Assembly (NCBI GenBank): GCA_035502515.1
Contig: DATJUH010000457.1
Coordinates: 1 to 18,986 of the forward strand
DNA length: 18,986 bases
Direction of reading: 5' to 3'
DNA from: Fen-671 sp035502515
Lineage (GTDB): Bacteria; Actinomycetota; Acidimicrobiia; Acidimicrobiales; Palsa-688
In this document: positions 1 to 7,600 of the stretch, in pieces
Numbering within the stretch: the stretch's first letter is position 1
Layout: every line of letters starts with the position of its first letter
Notes under the pieces: generated by a model
The model's input: the letters and a program-made list of their open reading frames with translations, nothing else
Database searches by the model: none
Told to the model about the DNA's origin: nothing
Position numbers and translations under genes: made by a program

Positions 1-39
1 CCGTGGGTGGTCTGACGCCCGCACCGACAGCCGCCGGCG

Positions 40-171
40 GGGCGGGGCGTAGGGTTCACAGGTTCCGACGGCCGGAAGGCTCGCATGGGATAGAGCCAGT
101 TGGCCGGGCGGGGCGTAGGGTTCACAGGTTCCGACGCCGGAAGGGCTCGCATGGGATAGAGCCGGTTGGCC
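40..171. repeat. Two tandem copies of a 66-base direct repeat
   Basis: Copy 1 is 40-105 and copy 2 is 106-171; a third copy seems to begin at 172 but stops after a few bases. The copies differ by a G/A substitution and a one-base shift of G within the middle of the unit. The unit length is a multiple of three, so a plus-strand reading gives a 22-residue repeat, but there is no other sign of coding. Confidence 0.85.
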
Positions 172-190
172 GGGCGGCGGCACTAGTAGC

Positions 191-240
191 AGTTTTGCCC
201 GGAAAACGAGCAAAACTCCGTACAGACGGGCGCGCCCGTC
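191..240. repeat. Inverted repeat followed by a perfect 16-base palindrome
   Basis: AGTTTTGC (191-198) is complementary to GCAAAACT (210-217) with an 11-base loop. Seven bases further on, GACGGGCGCGCCCGTC (225-240) is its own reverse complement. Both lie 70-120 bases beyond the end of the minus-strand glycosyltransferase. They could be part of a transcript end, a recombination site or a protein-binding site; the sequence does not decide. Confidence 0.55.
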
Positions 241-310
241 GAAAAGTACCAACTAGCCCGGCTCCGCGGGCGGGGGCTTATTGCATCTATCTACGGCTAT
301 CTCCGACTAT

Positions 311-1477
311 CTACGGCTTTCCGGCGACGTGCGGACGACGCCCTGCCACTTCCTCGAAAATCTCCACGTAAGGCGCCGGCTCGCCTGCTCGCAGCGGCTG
401 CCTGGCCCGGCGCTGCGCTGTAGTGGTCGTGGCAGGCAAAAGGGTTGCGACGGCCGTTGCCAAAGCGGTCGCATCGCGAGGCGGCACCAGGCGACCAGCG
501 TCCGGCGGGAGGCCCGCCAATATCTCCCGAGCTCCGCCGGCGTCAGTGGCCACCACCGGTGTGCCGCACGCCAGTGCCTCGACGAGTACGAGGCCCCACG
601 GTTCGGGCTCCGTCGAAGGCAGGACGAGGCAGTCGAGATCGGCGATGAGGTCGCCCGCGTCTTCACCGCTTAGGGGGCCAAGCCAGAGCACCCCGAGCTC
701 CTCCGCGTTCTGGCGCAGCCCCCCGGCGTAGGTTTCCTTGTCGCCGACGGTGCCGCCGGCGATCACGACCCGGACGCCCTCTCCTCCCACCCGGGCCCAC
801 AGCCGGGGGACACTGTCCAGCAGGACGTCCACGCCCTTCCAGGTGTCGATGCGACCGACATAACCAACCACGAGGGCATCGTCGGGCAGGCCGTACTTGC
901 GGCGCGCCCTACCGGCCCGGCCCGGGTAGAACTCCGCCGGGTCCGCCTCTTCATGCACGACGGTCAGGTTTGCCCGGTGCAGCTGAGAAGCGACGGCCTC
1001 GGAGATGGCAAGGACGCGTCGAGCGAAGTGAAGGGCCAGGAAGCGCTCGACGAGCAAGGCGGATCGGGACTGGACGACGATCTCCCGGGCATGCCAAATA
1101 TGTGGCTTGCCGGCTAGGCCGGCGGCGGCCCAGCCGTACCAGCTGTGCAGCGAGTTGCTGTGCACCACGTCGGCCTGGACCGAGCGGGAGAGACGCCGGA
1201 GCGTCAGCACGCTCTTCGGCCAGTTCAGGGCGTACCCCAGCCAGGCGGTGGCCCCGTGACTTGTACTTATGCGCGGCATGGGGACCACGTGGAGCGTCAC
1301 TCCCGCGGAGGCAAACTCCGCCGCCATCGGCGACGGCGCCGGCAGCGCCACGTGTACATCCCAGCCCGCCGCCGACAATTGCCGGGCCATCCGCAGCAGC
1401 GCCTGGTCGGAGCCACCCCGCTCGGCCACCGGTTGGACCGAGAGCACAGTCGGCGGCCTCGGCGGCTCTGTACTCAT
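311..1477 (-). CDS. GT4-family (GT-B fold) glycosyltransferase
   Basis: Predicted cytoplasmic, nucleotide-sugar-dependent retaining glycosyltransferase of 388 residues, the usual length for family GT4. The N-terminal Rossmann half (about 1-185) has the early motif ERGGSDQALLRMA (19-31), as in enzymes that open with a GG-rich acceptor loop. The C-terminal donor half starts near 200 (VVGYVGRIDTWKGVDVLL, 203-220) and carries the E-x7-E signature in EPEPWGLVLVE (E292, E300), followed by ALACGTPVVATDAGGAREI. The ATG at 1477 is chosen because the family homology begins there; the longer reading to 1630 runs through the 26-base tandem array. The C-terminus past about 345 is Ala/Thr/Arg-rich and poorly conserved in appearance. 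It diverges from the GT4 gene at 1660. Donor and acceptor cannot be read from sequence; mannose is suggested only by the neighbourhood. Confidence 0.9.
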   Translation of the reverse strand: MSTEPPRPPTVLSVQPVAERGGSDQALLRMARQLSAAGWDVHVALPAPSPMAAEFASAGVTLHVVPMPRISTSHGATAWLGYALNWPKSVLTLRRLSRSVQADVVHSNSLHSWYGWAAAGLAGKPHIWHAREIVVQSRSALLVERFLALHFARRVLAISEAVASQLHRANLTVVHEEADPAEFYPGRAGRARRKYGLPDDALVVGYVGRIDTWKGVDVLLDSVPRLWARVGGEGVRVVIAGGTVGDKETYAGGLRQNAEELGVLWLGPLSGEDAGDLIADLDCLVLPSTEPEPWGLVLVEALACGTPVVATDAGGAREILAGLPPDAGRLVPPRDATALATAVATLLPATTTTAQRRARQPLRAGEPAPYVEIFEEVAGRRPHVAGKP

Positions 1478-1521
1478 GCCGGTCGACCGTAGTTGCCGAA
1501 AGCCGCCGGCCGTTCCCACTT

Positions 1522-1640
1522 GCCAAAGGCAGGACCGGTTCCCAGCCGCCAAAGGCAGGACCCGCTCCCGTCGCCAAAGGCAGGACCGTCCTTGAGGTGC
1601 CAAATAGGCAAGGCCCTCCCCAGTTGCCAAAGGACAACCC
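1522..1640. repeat. Degenerate 26-base tandem array, five units
   Basis: Units beginning GCCAAAGGCAGGACC occur at 1522, 1548 and 1573. Diverged units start at 1599 (GCCAAATAGGCAAGGCC) and 1626 (GCCAAAGGACAACCC). Spacing is 25-27 bases. The array fills the space between two divergently transcribed glycosyltransferase genes, so any promoters or operators for both must lie in or beside it. Confidence 0.8.
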
Positions 1641-1659
1641 GGTTCTACAGAGTGATGTC

Positions 1660-2802
1660 TTGCGTGTCGCCGTAAACGTAGAGCAGCTGATGTTGCCGTC
1701 GCCGGGAGGGGTCGGCCGTTACACAGCCAAGCTCGTGAGCAATCTGGTGGCGCTTGGTGTCGACGTGCATACGGTCGTGGCTCGGCATACTCCTGGGGAA
1801 GTGCGGTCCGCCTGGGCCGAGTTCGACCTGGGCTCTGTGCCCGAACCCACGGTGCTCCCGCTGCCCAGGGCGGCCCTCTATGATTCGTGGCACTTACTGG
1901 ACTGGCCGGCGCTCAGCCGCCGGGCCGGCATCGACGTGCTGCATGCGCCGTCGCTGGCTGTCCCTCCGAAAAATGGCAAGCCACTGGTGGTGAGCGTTCA
2001 CGACGCCGCCCCCTGGCTCTTCCCGGCCAGCTTCCCGTTGCGGGGCCGGTGGTTCCACCATGCCGGGATGCGGGCGGCGAGTAGGCGGGCGGACCGGATC
2101 CTGACCGGGACGGAAGCCGCCGCCAGCGAGTTGCGGGCTCATACCTCGCTCCCCGCCGAACGCCTCCGGGTCATCCCGTACGGCGTCGACCACCCTCACC
2201 AGGAACCTGACCCGGAAAAGGTCTGGATGGTGCTTCGGCGCTACGACCTCGATGACCAGCCCTACGTGCTATGGGTCGGGAGCCTCGAACCGCGCAAGGG
2301 CCTGGGCACTCTTCTTTCGGCGGCGGTGAAGCTGACCCAAAGGGGCTCTTCGCCAACGCTGGTCCTGGCCGGCTATGCCGGCTGGCGGAACGAACACCTC
2401 ATCACACCCCAAGACAGGGCCCTACTAGGCCCGGCTCTTCGAGAAGTGGGGCGGGTGGGCGAGGCCGACCTTCAGGCCCTGTACGCCGGCGCCAGCGTCT
2501 TTGCTTTCCCGAGCCTGCACGAGGGTTTCGGGCTACCCGTGCTCGAGGCCATGGTGGCTGGCGTCCCCGTGGTGGCGTCCGACATCCCTGCTCTTCGTGA
2601 GGTTGCCGGCGACGCGGCCGTACTGGTCCCCCCGAATAACTCAGACGCCTGGGTGGAGGCGCTCTCACGCGTGCTGGAGAGCCCGTCGCTTCAGGGAGAG
2701 TTGGCGGGGGCGGGCCGGCGGCGGGCGGCGTTCTTCTCGTGGAAGAGGACGGCCGAGGCGACTCTCGCCGTCTACGAAGAGGTCGCCGCCGAGCAGTCCT
2801 GA
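1660..2802 (+). CDS. GT4-family (GT-B fold) glycosyltransferase, mannosyltransferase-like
   Basis: Predicted soluble glycosyltransferase of 380 residues. The TTG at 1660 is chosen because it gives the normal family start, MRVAVNVEQL, with PSPGGVGRYTAKLV (14-27) as the acceptor-side glycine loop. No in-frame ATG lies upstream close enough, and no clear Shine-Dalgarno sequence is visible, so the start is less sure than the gene. The donor domain begins near 200 (YVLWVGSLEPRKGLGTLL, 202-219) and has the E-x7-E motif in HEGFGLPVLEA (E288, E296) followed by GVPVVASDIPALREVAGDAA. This pattern is that of GT4 enzymes often annotated as mannosyl- or rhamnosyltransferases. It is followed 67 bases later by an Rmd-like nucleotide-sugar reductase, which supports a role in a deoxyhexose- or mannose-containing glycan. 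It differs clearly from the minus-strand GT4 at 311-1477, so the two probably make different linkages. Confidence 0.9.
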   Translation: MRVAVNVEQLMLPSPGGVGRYTAKLVSNLVALGVDVHTVVARHTPGEVRSAWAEFDLGSVPEPTVLPLPRAALYDSWHLLDWPALSRRAGIDVLHAPSLAVPPKNGKPLVVSVHDAAPWLFPASFPLRGRWFHHAGMRAASRRADRILTGTEAAASELRAHTSLPAERLRVIPYGVDHPHQEPDPEKVWMVLRRYDLDDQPYVLWVGSLEPRKGLGTLLSAAVKLTQRGSSPTLVLAGYAGWRNEHLITPQDRALLGPALREVGRVGEADLQALYAGASVFAFPSLHEGFGLPVLEAMVAGVPVVASDIPALREVAGDAAVLVPPNNSDAWVEALSRVLESPSLQGELAGAGRRRAAFFSWKRTAEATLAVYEEVAAEQS

Positions 2803-2869
2803 GATTGTGGGAACAAGGGGCCCGACGTCGCTTTTTCGAGCCGGAAGCCGGTTCTGCGATGATCGTTGG

Positions 2870-3757
2870 GTGCGCGTATTGGTCACCGGTAGCGGGGGTT
2901 TTGTAGGGCCATGGTTGATGGCCCACCTCGACGAGCGCGGTGACGAGGCGGTGCCGCTCCCGGCGCAGACAGATATCAGAGACGAGGATGCAGTGCGGAC
3001 GGCGGTGGTGACCGCTCGGCCCGAGGCCATCTGCCACCTGGCCGCTCAGTCCAGCGTGAAGCGTTCATGGGACGACCCGGCCGGGACGACCATCGTCAAC
3101 GTCGTCGGGACGCTGAACGTGTGCCGTGCGGCAGCGGAGCTGGAGACCCCGCCCCGCGTGCTCGTGGTCAGCTCCTCCGAGGTTTACGGGAGCGTCGGTT
3201 CCGCCCGGGGCCCGATAAGCGAAGCTCAGCCGTTCGCGCCAGTGACCCCATACGCGGCCAGCAAAGCGGCAGCCGAAATGGTGGCTTTGCAGGCTTGGCT
3301 GGGGCGGGGCCTGGACACCGTACGGGCCAGGGCCTTCAACCACACTGGCCCCGGGCAGGGCCCCGGGTTTGTGGTCCCGGACCTTGCGTCGCAGGTGGCA
3401 AAGGCGGCTCGGGGGGAACTGAGCCGCATCGCCACGGGCAACCTGGAGGTAAGCAGAGATCTGACCGACGTACGCGACGTCGTACGGGCGTACCGCCTTC
3501 TTCTCCTGCATGGTGAGGCGGGTGAGGTGTACAACGTGTGCCGTGGCGAGACGGTCTTGATCTCGGACCTACTGCGGGCTCTGATGAAGATCGCCGGCAC
3601 GGACGTCCCCGTGTGGCTGGACCCCGAGCGTGCCCGGCCGGCAGATGTGCCGTTCCAGGTCGGCGACCACACCCGGCTGACTTCCCTGACCGGTTGGCAG
3701 CCTGAAGTACCCCTCGAGAAGACGCTCGCAGACATCCTCGCTGATTTCGGCCAATAG
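2870..3757 (+). CDS. rmd: GDP-4-keto-6-deoxy-D-mannose reductase-like NAD(P)-dependent SDR
   Basis: Extended short-chain dehydrogenase of 295 residues. The GTG at 2870 gives VRVLVTGSGGFVG, putting the TGxxGxxG nucleotide-binding motif at residues 6-13, as usual. The catalytic set is visible: SSSEVYG (101-107), then Y128 and K132 in YAASK. FNHTGPGQ (156-163), RDLTDVRDVVRAY (196-208), YNVCRG (221-226) and RPADVPFQVGDHTRL (256-270) are the signatures shared by GDP-mannose 4,6-dehydratase and its partner reductase Rmd. The short length (dehydratases are typically longer) and the FNHTGPGQ version favour Rmd, which reduces GDP-4-keto-6-deoxy-mannose to GDP-D-rhamnose. A GDP-sugar epimerase/reductase of related type is the main alternative. 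No gmd gene is in the window; it would have to lie elsewhere. Confidence 0.8.
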   Translation: MRVLVTGSGGFVGPWLMAHLDERGDEAVPLPAQTDIRDEDAVRTAVVTARPEAICHLAAQSSVKRSWDDPAGTTIVNVVGTLNVCRAAAELETPPRVLVVSSSEVYGSVGSARGPISEAQPFAPVTPYAASKAAAEMVALQAWLGRGLDTVRARAFNHTGPGQGPGFVVPDLASQVAKAARGELSRIATGNLEVSRDLTDVRDVVRAYRLLLLHGEAGEVYNVCRGETVLISDLLRALMKIAGTDVPVWLDPERARPADVPFQVGDHTRLTSLTGWQPEVPLEKTLADILADFGQ

Positions 3758-3860
3758 AGCCCCCCGTCAGGGATCAACTGGCGGTTCTAGGGACCGGGAT
3801 ATCGCCCACCCTTTCAACGGGATAGCCGGCGGCTCAATGGGACGGCCGGCCGGGGGTTCA

Positions 3861-3920
3861 TTCAGTCCAAAGCCGATTCAGTCCAAAGCCGATTCAGTCC
3901 AAAGCCGACTCAGTTTAAAC
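3861..3920. repeat. 16-base tandem array, three perfect units plus a partial fourth
   Basis: The unit TTCAGTCCAAAGCCGA is perfect at 3861-3876, 3877-3892 and 3893-3908. A degenerate partial copy (CTCAGTTTAAAC) follows at 3909-3920. The array ends exactly where the palindromic element begins. Confidence 0.9.
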
Positions 3921-4016
3921 CCCAATCTCGGTGCACCAAACCGTTCTTGTCGCGCTTCGATGTCGTATCTGCATCGAATCGCAACAATTTCCAGATTTTG
4001 CACCGAGATTCGCAAC
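3921..4016. repeat. Nested palindromic element, copy 1
   Basis: The outer arms AATCTCGGTGCA (3924-3935) and TGCACCGAGATT (3999-4010) are perfect 12-base inverted repeats. Inside them, 3947-3962 and 3972-3987 pair at 14 of 16 positions around a 9-base loop. By hand alignment, 80 of 96 bases match copy 2 at 18883-18978 without a gap, and both copies have the same 87-base end-to-end length between outer arms. Both are in the same orientation. It has no transposase, so it could be a MITE-like or REP-like element, or the end of a degraded gene. Confidence 0.85.
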
Positions 4017-4045
4017 TCGCGGCCCGAAGCAGCGGTCTTGTCCAC

Positions 4046-4081
4046 TTGGCGACCCACTTCGTCGCCCACTTCGCGACCCAC
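4046..4081. repeat. 12-base tandem array, three units
   Basis: Units TTGGCGACCCAC (4046-4057), TTCGTCGCCCAC (4058-4069) and TTCGCGACCCAC (4070-4081). They lie 35 bases to the right of the palindromic element. Read on the minus strand the array would encode a short V-G-R/D-E-V-G repeat, but no gene is supported there. Confidence 0.75.
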
Positions 4082-4247
4082 GTCTGCCTTCCGTCTCCCA
4101 AGCTTCCAGTGCCTCGGCACGGGGCCGAGACCAGGCTGAAGACCGACAGTGTCGTCGGCCCCCCTGTTCCTTACTTGCCCCGAGCACGGCGCGCCGCTAG
4201 CCCACTGCCTTGGGCACCGATGCGACTCGGGTGACGCCCCCAGCGGC

Positions 4248-4577
4248 TTAACGGAACGGCCGGCGGCCGCCCGACCCGCGCACCGTCCCCAGAACGAGGC
4301 GGCCCAGGGCGACCACTTCTTTCGCCGCCTCTTCGGCTTCATGCGGGAGGTCCTGCGCCACTTCGCCGGCCGCCTTGAGCAGATCCCTGGCTTCCCTGGG
4401 CAGCCGCTCGGCGACCTCGCCCAGCCTCTGGTTGAGAGTGTTCGCGGCTCCGGCCATATGGCGCTGAAGTTCACGTCTGCGGACCTGGGCCCGTTGGAAC
4501 CCGAGCACCCCGAAGCCCACGGCGACGTACGCCGGGGTTTCCAGCGCCTTGGCCACCTTGTCGATACTCACGTCCAT
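4248..4577 (-). CDS. Small uncharacterised helical protein
   Basis: 109-residue protein I do not recognise as a named family. It has a short apolar segment near the N-terminus (TPAYVAVGFGVLGF, about 14-27), then a basic, amphipathic and strongly helical stretch (about 28-95) rich in Ala, Glu, Leu and Arg, then a glycine/arginine tail. The reading is supported by high G/C at third codon positions throughout and by a coherent apolar/charged pattern. The ATG at 4577 follows a TACGCT hexamer with a 6-base gap, compatible with leaderless expression. It diverges from the GT2-membrane fusion gene, whose start is 63 bases away, so they may share regulation. The apolar segment might hold it at the membrane, with the helix lying along the inner face or forming a coiled coil; this is inference. 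Confidence 0.6.
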   Translation of the reverse strand: MDVSIDKVAKALETPAYVAVGFGVLGFQRAQVRRRELQRHMAGAANTLNQRLGEVAERLPREARDLLKAAGEVAQDLPHEAEEAAKEVVALGRLVLGTVRGSGGRRPFR

Positions 4578-4583
4578 CAGGCC

Positions 4584-4589
4584 AGCGTA
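4584..4589 (-). promoter_or_regulatory. Candidate -10 box for the small divergent gene
   Basis: Read on the minus strand this is TACGCT, a match to the actinobacterial TANNNT -10 pattern, ending 6 bases before the ATG at 4577. Transcription would then start at or next to the ATG. No convincing -35 is visible. The same hexamer occurs on the opposite strand at 4624-4629 before the divergent gene. Confidence 0.35.
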
Positions 4590-4623
4590 CTCCCAGTACT
4601 CCTAGTCTTGCCGGGGGCCCTGC

Positions 4624-4629
4624 TACGCT
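4624..4629 (+). promoter_or_regulatory. Candidate -10 box for the GT2-membrane fusion gene
   Basis: TACGCT, preceded by TGC as a partial extended -10, lies 11 bases before the ATG at 4641. The bases between are pyrimidine-rich and carry no Shine-Dalgarno sequence, so a leaderless or nearly leaderless transcript is likely. This supports 4641 as the start and not the upstream in-frame ATG at 4149, whose extension would overlap the opposite-strand gene. Confidence 0.4.
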
Positions 4630-4640
4630 CTTGTTCCTTG

Positions 4641-7600
4641 ATGGGCCCCGAGCAATCCGCGCCCGCGGTGGTCGCAGTAGTCGTGGCCTGCGGGCACGGG
4701 ACATGGCTGGACGAAGCGCTCTATTCGATCGCGGAGCAGGACTACCCCAACCTCTCGGTCCTGGTCATGGAGGTGGGAGCGGACGACAAGGTCTCCGACC
4801 GGGTAGCCACCTTCGTGCCCAATGCCCACTTTGCCCGCATGCCCATCGGCACAACTTTCGCCCAGGCGGCCAACAGAGCTCTGGAAATGGTCGATGGAGC
4901 CGCTCACGTGCTGGTGTGCCATGACGACGTGGCTCTGGCCCCTGATGCCGTTCGGCTCTTGCTGGAAGAGGCCTATCGCAGCAATGCCGGCCTTACATGT
5001 CCGAAGTTCGTTTCCTGGGACAACCCGGACCGCTTGCTGTCGGTGGGTATGGGCGCCGACCGGCTCGGTGTCGTCCACCCGTTGGTAGAACCGGGCGAGC
5101 TTGACCAGGGCCAGCACGACGCTGCTCGGGAAGTCTTCGTGGCCCCCAGCGGTGCCGTTCTCGTCCGGCGAGACCTCTGGCAGGCACTGGGTGGCTTCAG
5201 TACTGCGGCGAGTGCTCCGGGGGAAGACCTCGACCTCTCGTGGCGCGCCCACCTGGTCGGCGCCCGAGTGGTGGTCGCTCCCCAGGCACGCGCCCGTCAC
5301 CTGGAGGCGGGGGCCAAAGGCCTGCGCAGATCCGGGACGAATGGCCGTTCGAAGACAGGGGCGACAAAGGCAGGGACGAACGGCGGCCCAAACGCCGCTG
5401 CAAATGGCGGCTCGACAAATGGCGGCTCGGGGGCCGCCGGGCCGGCAAACAGCGGCCCCCCAAACAGCGGCCCCCCAAACGGCGGGCCGGCAAACAGCGG
5501 TCCCCCAAATGGCGTCTCGATGAGCAGCGGGCCGGCCCATGCCGCTCCGGCAAACGGTGGCCTGAAGGGGACCAACGGGGCAGCACGTGGCCCGAGGGCG
5601 CGCACCAGGAACAAGGCCACAGCCGACGAGCAGAGGCTACGGGTGCTATGGACCTGTTATGGCGCCGCCGGCTTGGTGCTGGTGGCGCCGATCGCCGTCC
5701 TGTTTGCCTTCGCAGAGTCTTTCTGGGCCATTTTCCACCCCGGAAAAAGAAGCGGTGTCCTTTCTCCCCTTCGCTCGCTGACCCGCTCCGTCAGCCGGCC
5801 GAAGGAGTTATGGGCGGCCAGACGTCACGCTCAGAGGACGAGGCGAGTCAGCGACCTGGCCATATGGAAAGCTCAGACCCGGGGGAGTGCCCGCCTACGG
5901 GCCCTTGTCAGGCCCAGCCTGGAACGTAGCCACGAGCTCGCCTGGGCCGCCTCTCGAGGGATGTCGGCCCACGATGGGCCGCGGGCTGAAGACGACGACA
6001 CTGCCGCCGTGATGCCCCGTGCGGCTCGCATGGCGGGCACCGGCAGACTGCAAAACGGCGTGTCTCAGTGGGATGGCGAGGCCGCGGCCGGCTCCGTTCA
6101 CAGGTCCCATGCCACTTCTGGCGACGGCACCGGGACCGGGTTGCATGACGGAGACCCGAGCGGCAGCTGGGACCTTAGCGAACTTACCGGCCAGTCCGGC
6201 CCGGCGCCGGCGGGCCGGCTCTCAGCCCCGGCGAAGGCCAGCTGGAGGCTGGGTGCCGGCACGGCCACTGTCGTGGTGGTGCTCCTCCTCATTGGTTCCC
6301 GCAACATTCTCAGCCAGCCTCTACCTATTCTGGGCCAGCTCCCTTCCCCCGGAGGCGGAGTGGCCTCATGGTGGCACGAGTGGTGGTCCGGTACGGGTCC
6401 CGGGCCGCTGGCCACTTCGTCGTTCGCCCCCCCGGGCCTGCTTGTCATGGCCCTGGTCGGCGCGCTGTCGTTCGGTTCGGTCAATGTGGCCGTGCACCTG
6501 CTCGTCCTGGTGCCGTTAGCGCTAGGCCCGTTAGGCGTCTACATGACCACACGACAGTTCGGTTCGCAGAAAGGCCGAGCCGCGGCCACGGTCTTGTACG
6601 CCGCCTTGCCGGTCCCGTACAACGCTCTTTCGCAGGGCCACTGGGCAGGCCTCGTTGGTTACGCGGCGGCCCCCTGGGTGCTCGCTTGTCTCGGCCGGCT
6701 GGGTGGCGAAGCCCCCTACCCGGCTTTGAGCTGGACCAGAGCAACGGGCGGCCTATGGGTGAGGTTCGTCGCCCTGGGCCTGTTGGTGGCGGTGACGGCG
6801 TCTTTGGCGCCGGCAACTTTCCTCCTCGTCCCCATCGCCGGTCTGGCCCTCTTCGTTGGCTCGCTGCTGACGGGCAGAGGCGCCGGGGCGGCGAAGTTCC
6901 TGCTGGCCTCGCTCATCGCTACCGCCACCGGTTTCGTGGCCCTCCTGCCGTGGTCGCTCGGCGCCTTCCGCTCCTTCCATGATTTCTTTGCCCTGACATC
7001 GGGCCAGTCGGGGGCGCTCCCGCTGGGCTCGGTCTTGCGGATGGACACCGGCCCCTATGGCGGCGTGCTGGGCTGGGCATTGGTGGCTGCGGCTGCCATC
7101 CCGCTTTTCATCGGCCGTTCGTGGCGACTGGCGTGGGCAGCCCGGCTGTGGGTAGTTGCGTTCGCCTTCTTTGGCCTGGCGTGGGCCGGGTCGAGAGGCT
7201 GGGTGCCCGTCCCGCCCCTCGAGCTCGTCCTTGCCCCTGCGGGTGCAGCGATGGCTCTCTCCGTTGCCCTTGGGGCCAGTGCGATCGAACGAGACCTGCC
7301 CGGTTACCGTTTCGGTTGGCGCCAGTTCGCCCCCGCCTTCGGCGCCGCGGCCGTAGTCGCAGCTACGCTGCCGTTCCTGGCGTGGGTCGGCGGAGGCCAG
7401 TGGGACCTGCCCGCTTCTGGGGCCGAGAGTGCGTACGCGTTCCCGTCGGCGGCGCCTAGCGGCGACTACCGGGTCCTTTGGGTCGGCAGCCTCGGGTCCC
7501 TCCCGTCGGCGGCGCAAGGGTCCGTAGGCGACCTGGCCTTTGCCACCTCATTGGACGGCCTGCCCTCGGCCGGTGAGCTCTGGGCGCCTCTCAGCTCGGG

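Larger units (their letters stand above)
1..310. other. Repeat-rich non-coding stretch downstream of the minus-strand glycosyltransferase
   Basis: No convincing gene is present. The stretch holds two 66-base direct repeats (40-171), an 8-base inverted repeat (191-198 with 210-217, AGTTTTGC/GCAAAACT), a perfect 16-base palindrome (225-240), a small hairpin (GCCCG 256-260 with CGGGC 267-271) and a short direct repeat (CTATCTACGGCT at 287-298 and 307-318). Some of these stem-loops lie just past the stop codon of the minus-strand gene ending at 311 and could help end its transcript, but none is followed by a clear run of T on that strand. Confidence 0.6.
3758..4247. other. Intergenic region with two tandem arrays and a palindromic element
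   Basis: 490 bases between the SDR stop codon and the end of the small minus-strand gene. From left to right it contains: no recognised feature up to about 3860; three perfect 16-base units (3861-3908); the nested palindrome (3924-4010); three 12-base units (4046-4081); then unassigned sequence. Open readings cross it on both strands but none has a start signal or recognisable product. Confidence 0.6.

Noticed and set aside
3..371. Plus-strand reading frame with a 22-residue repeat
   Set aside because: It is the translation of two 66-base repeats, has no ribosome-binding site or recognisable domain, and runs into the end of the opposite-strand glycosyltransferase.
970..1659. Upstream extension of the second glycosyltransferase
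   Set aside because: It lies opposite the minus-strand glycosyltransferase gene and the tandem array and is Arg/Pro/Ala-rich without domain character; the family start is at 1660.
3861..4081. CRISPR array
   Set aside because: Units are directly adjacent with no spacers, are too short, and no cas genes are present.
3878..4474. 198-residue minus-strand reading across the arrays and palindrome
   Set aside because: The first half is the shadow of the 109-residue gene, and the second half is repeat-derived with no start signal. Kept only as a finding about the palindrome.
4149..4640. Upstream extension of the GT2 fusion gene
   Set aside because: It overlaps the better-supported minus-strand gene at 4248-4577, and the GT2 domain and a promoter-like box both point to the ATG at 4641.
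6753..7517. Minus-strand 254-residue reading inside the GT2 gene
   Set aside because: Arg/Gly/Glu-rich shadow of the membrane domain on the other strand; no start signal or family.
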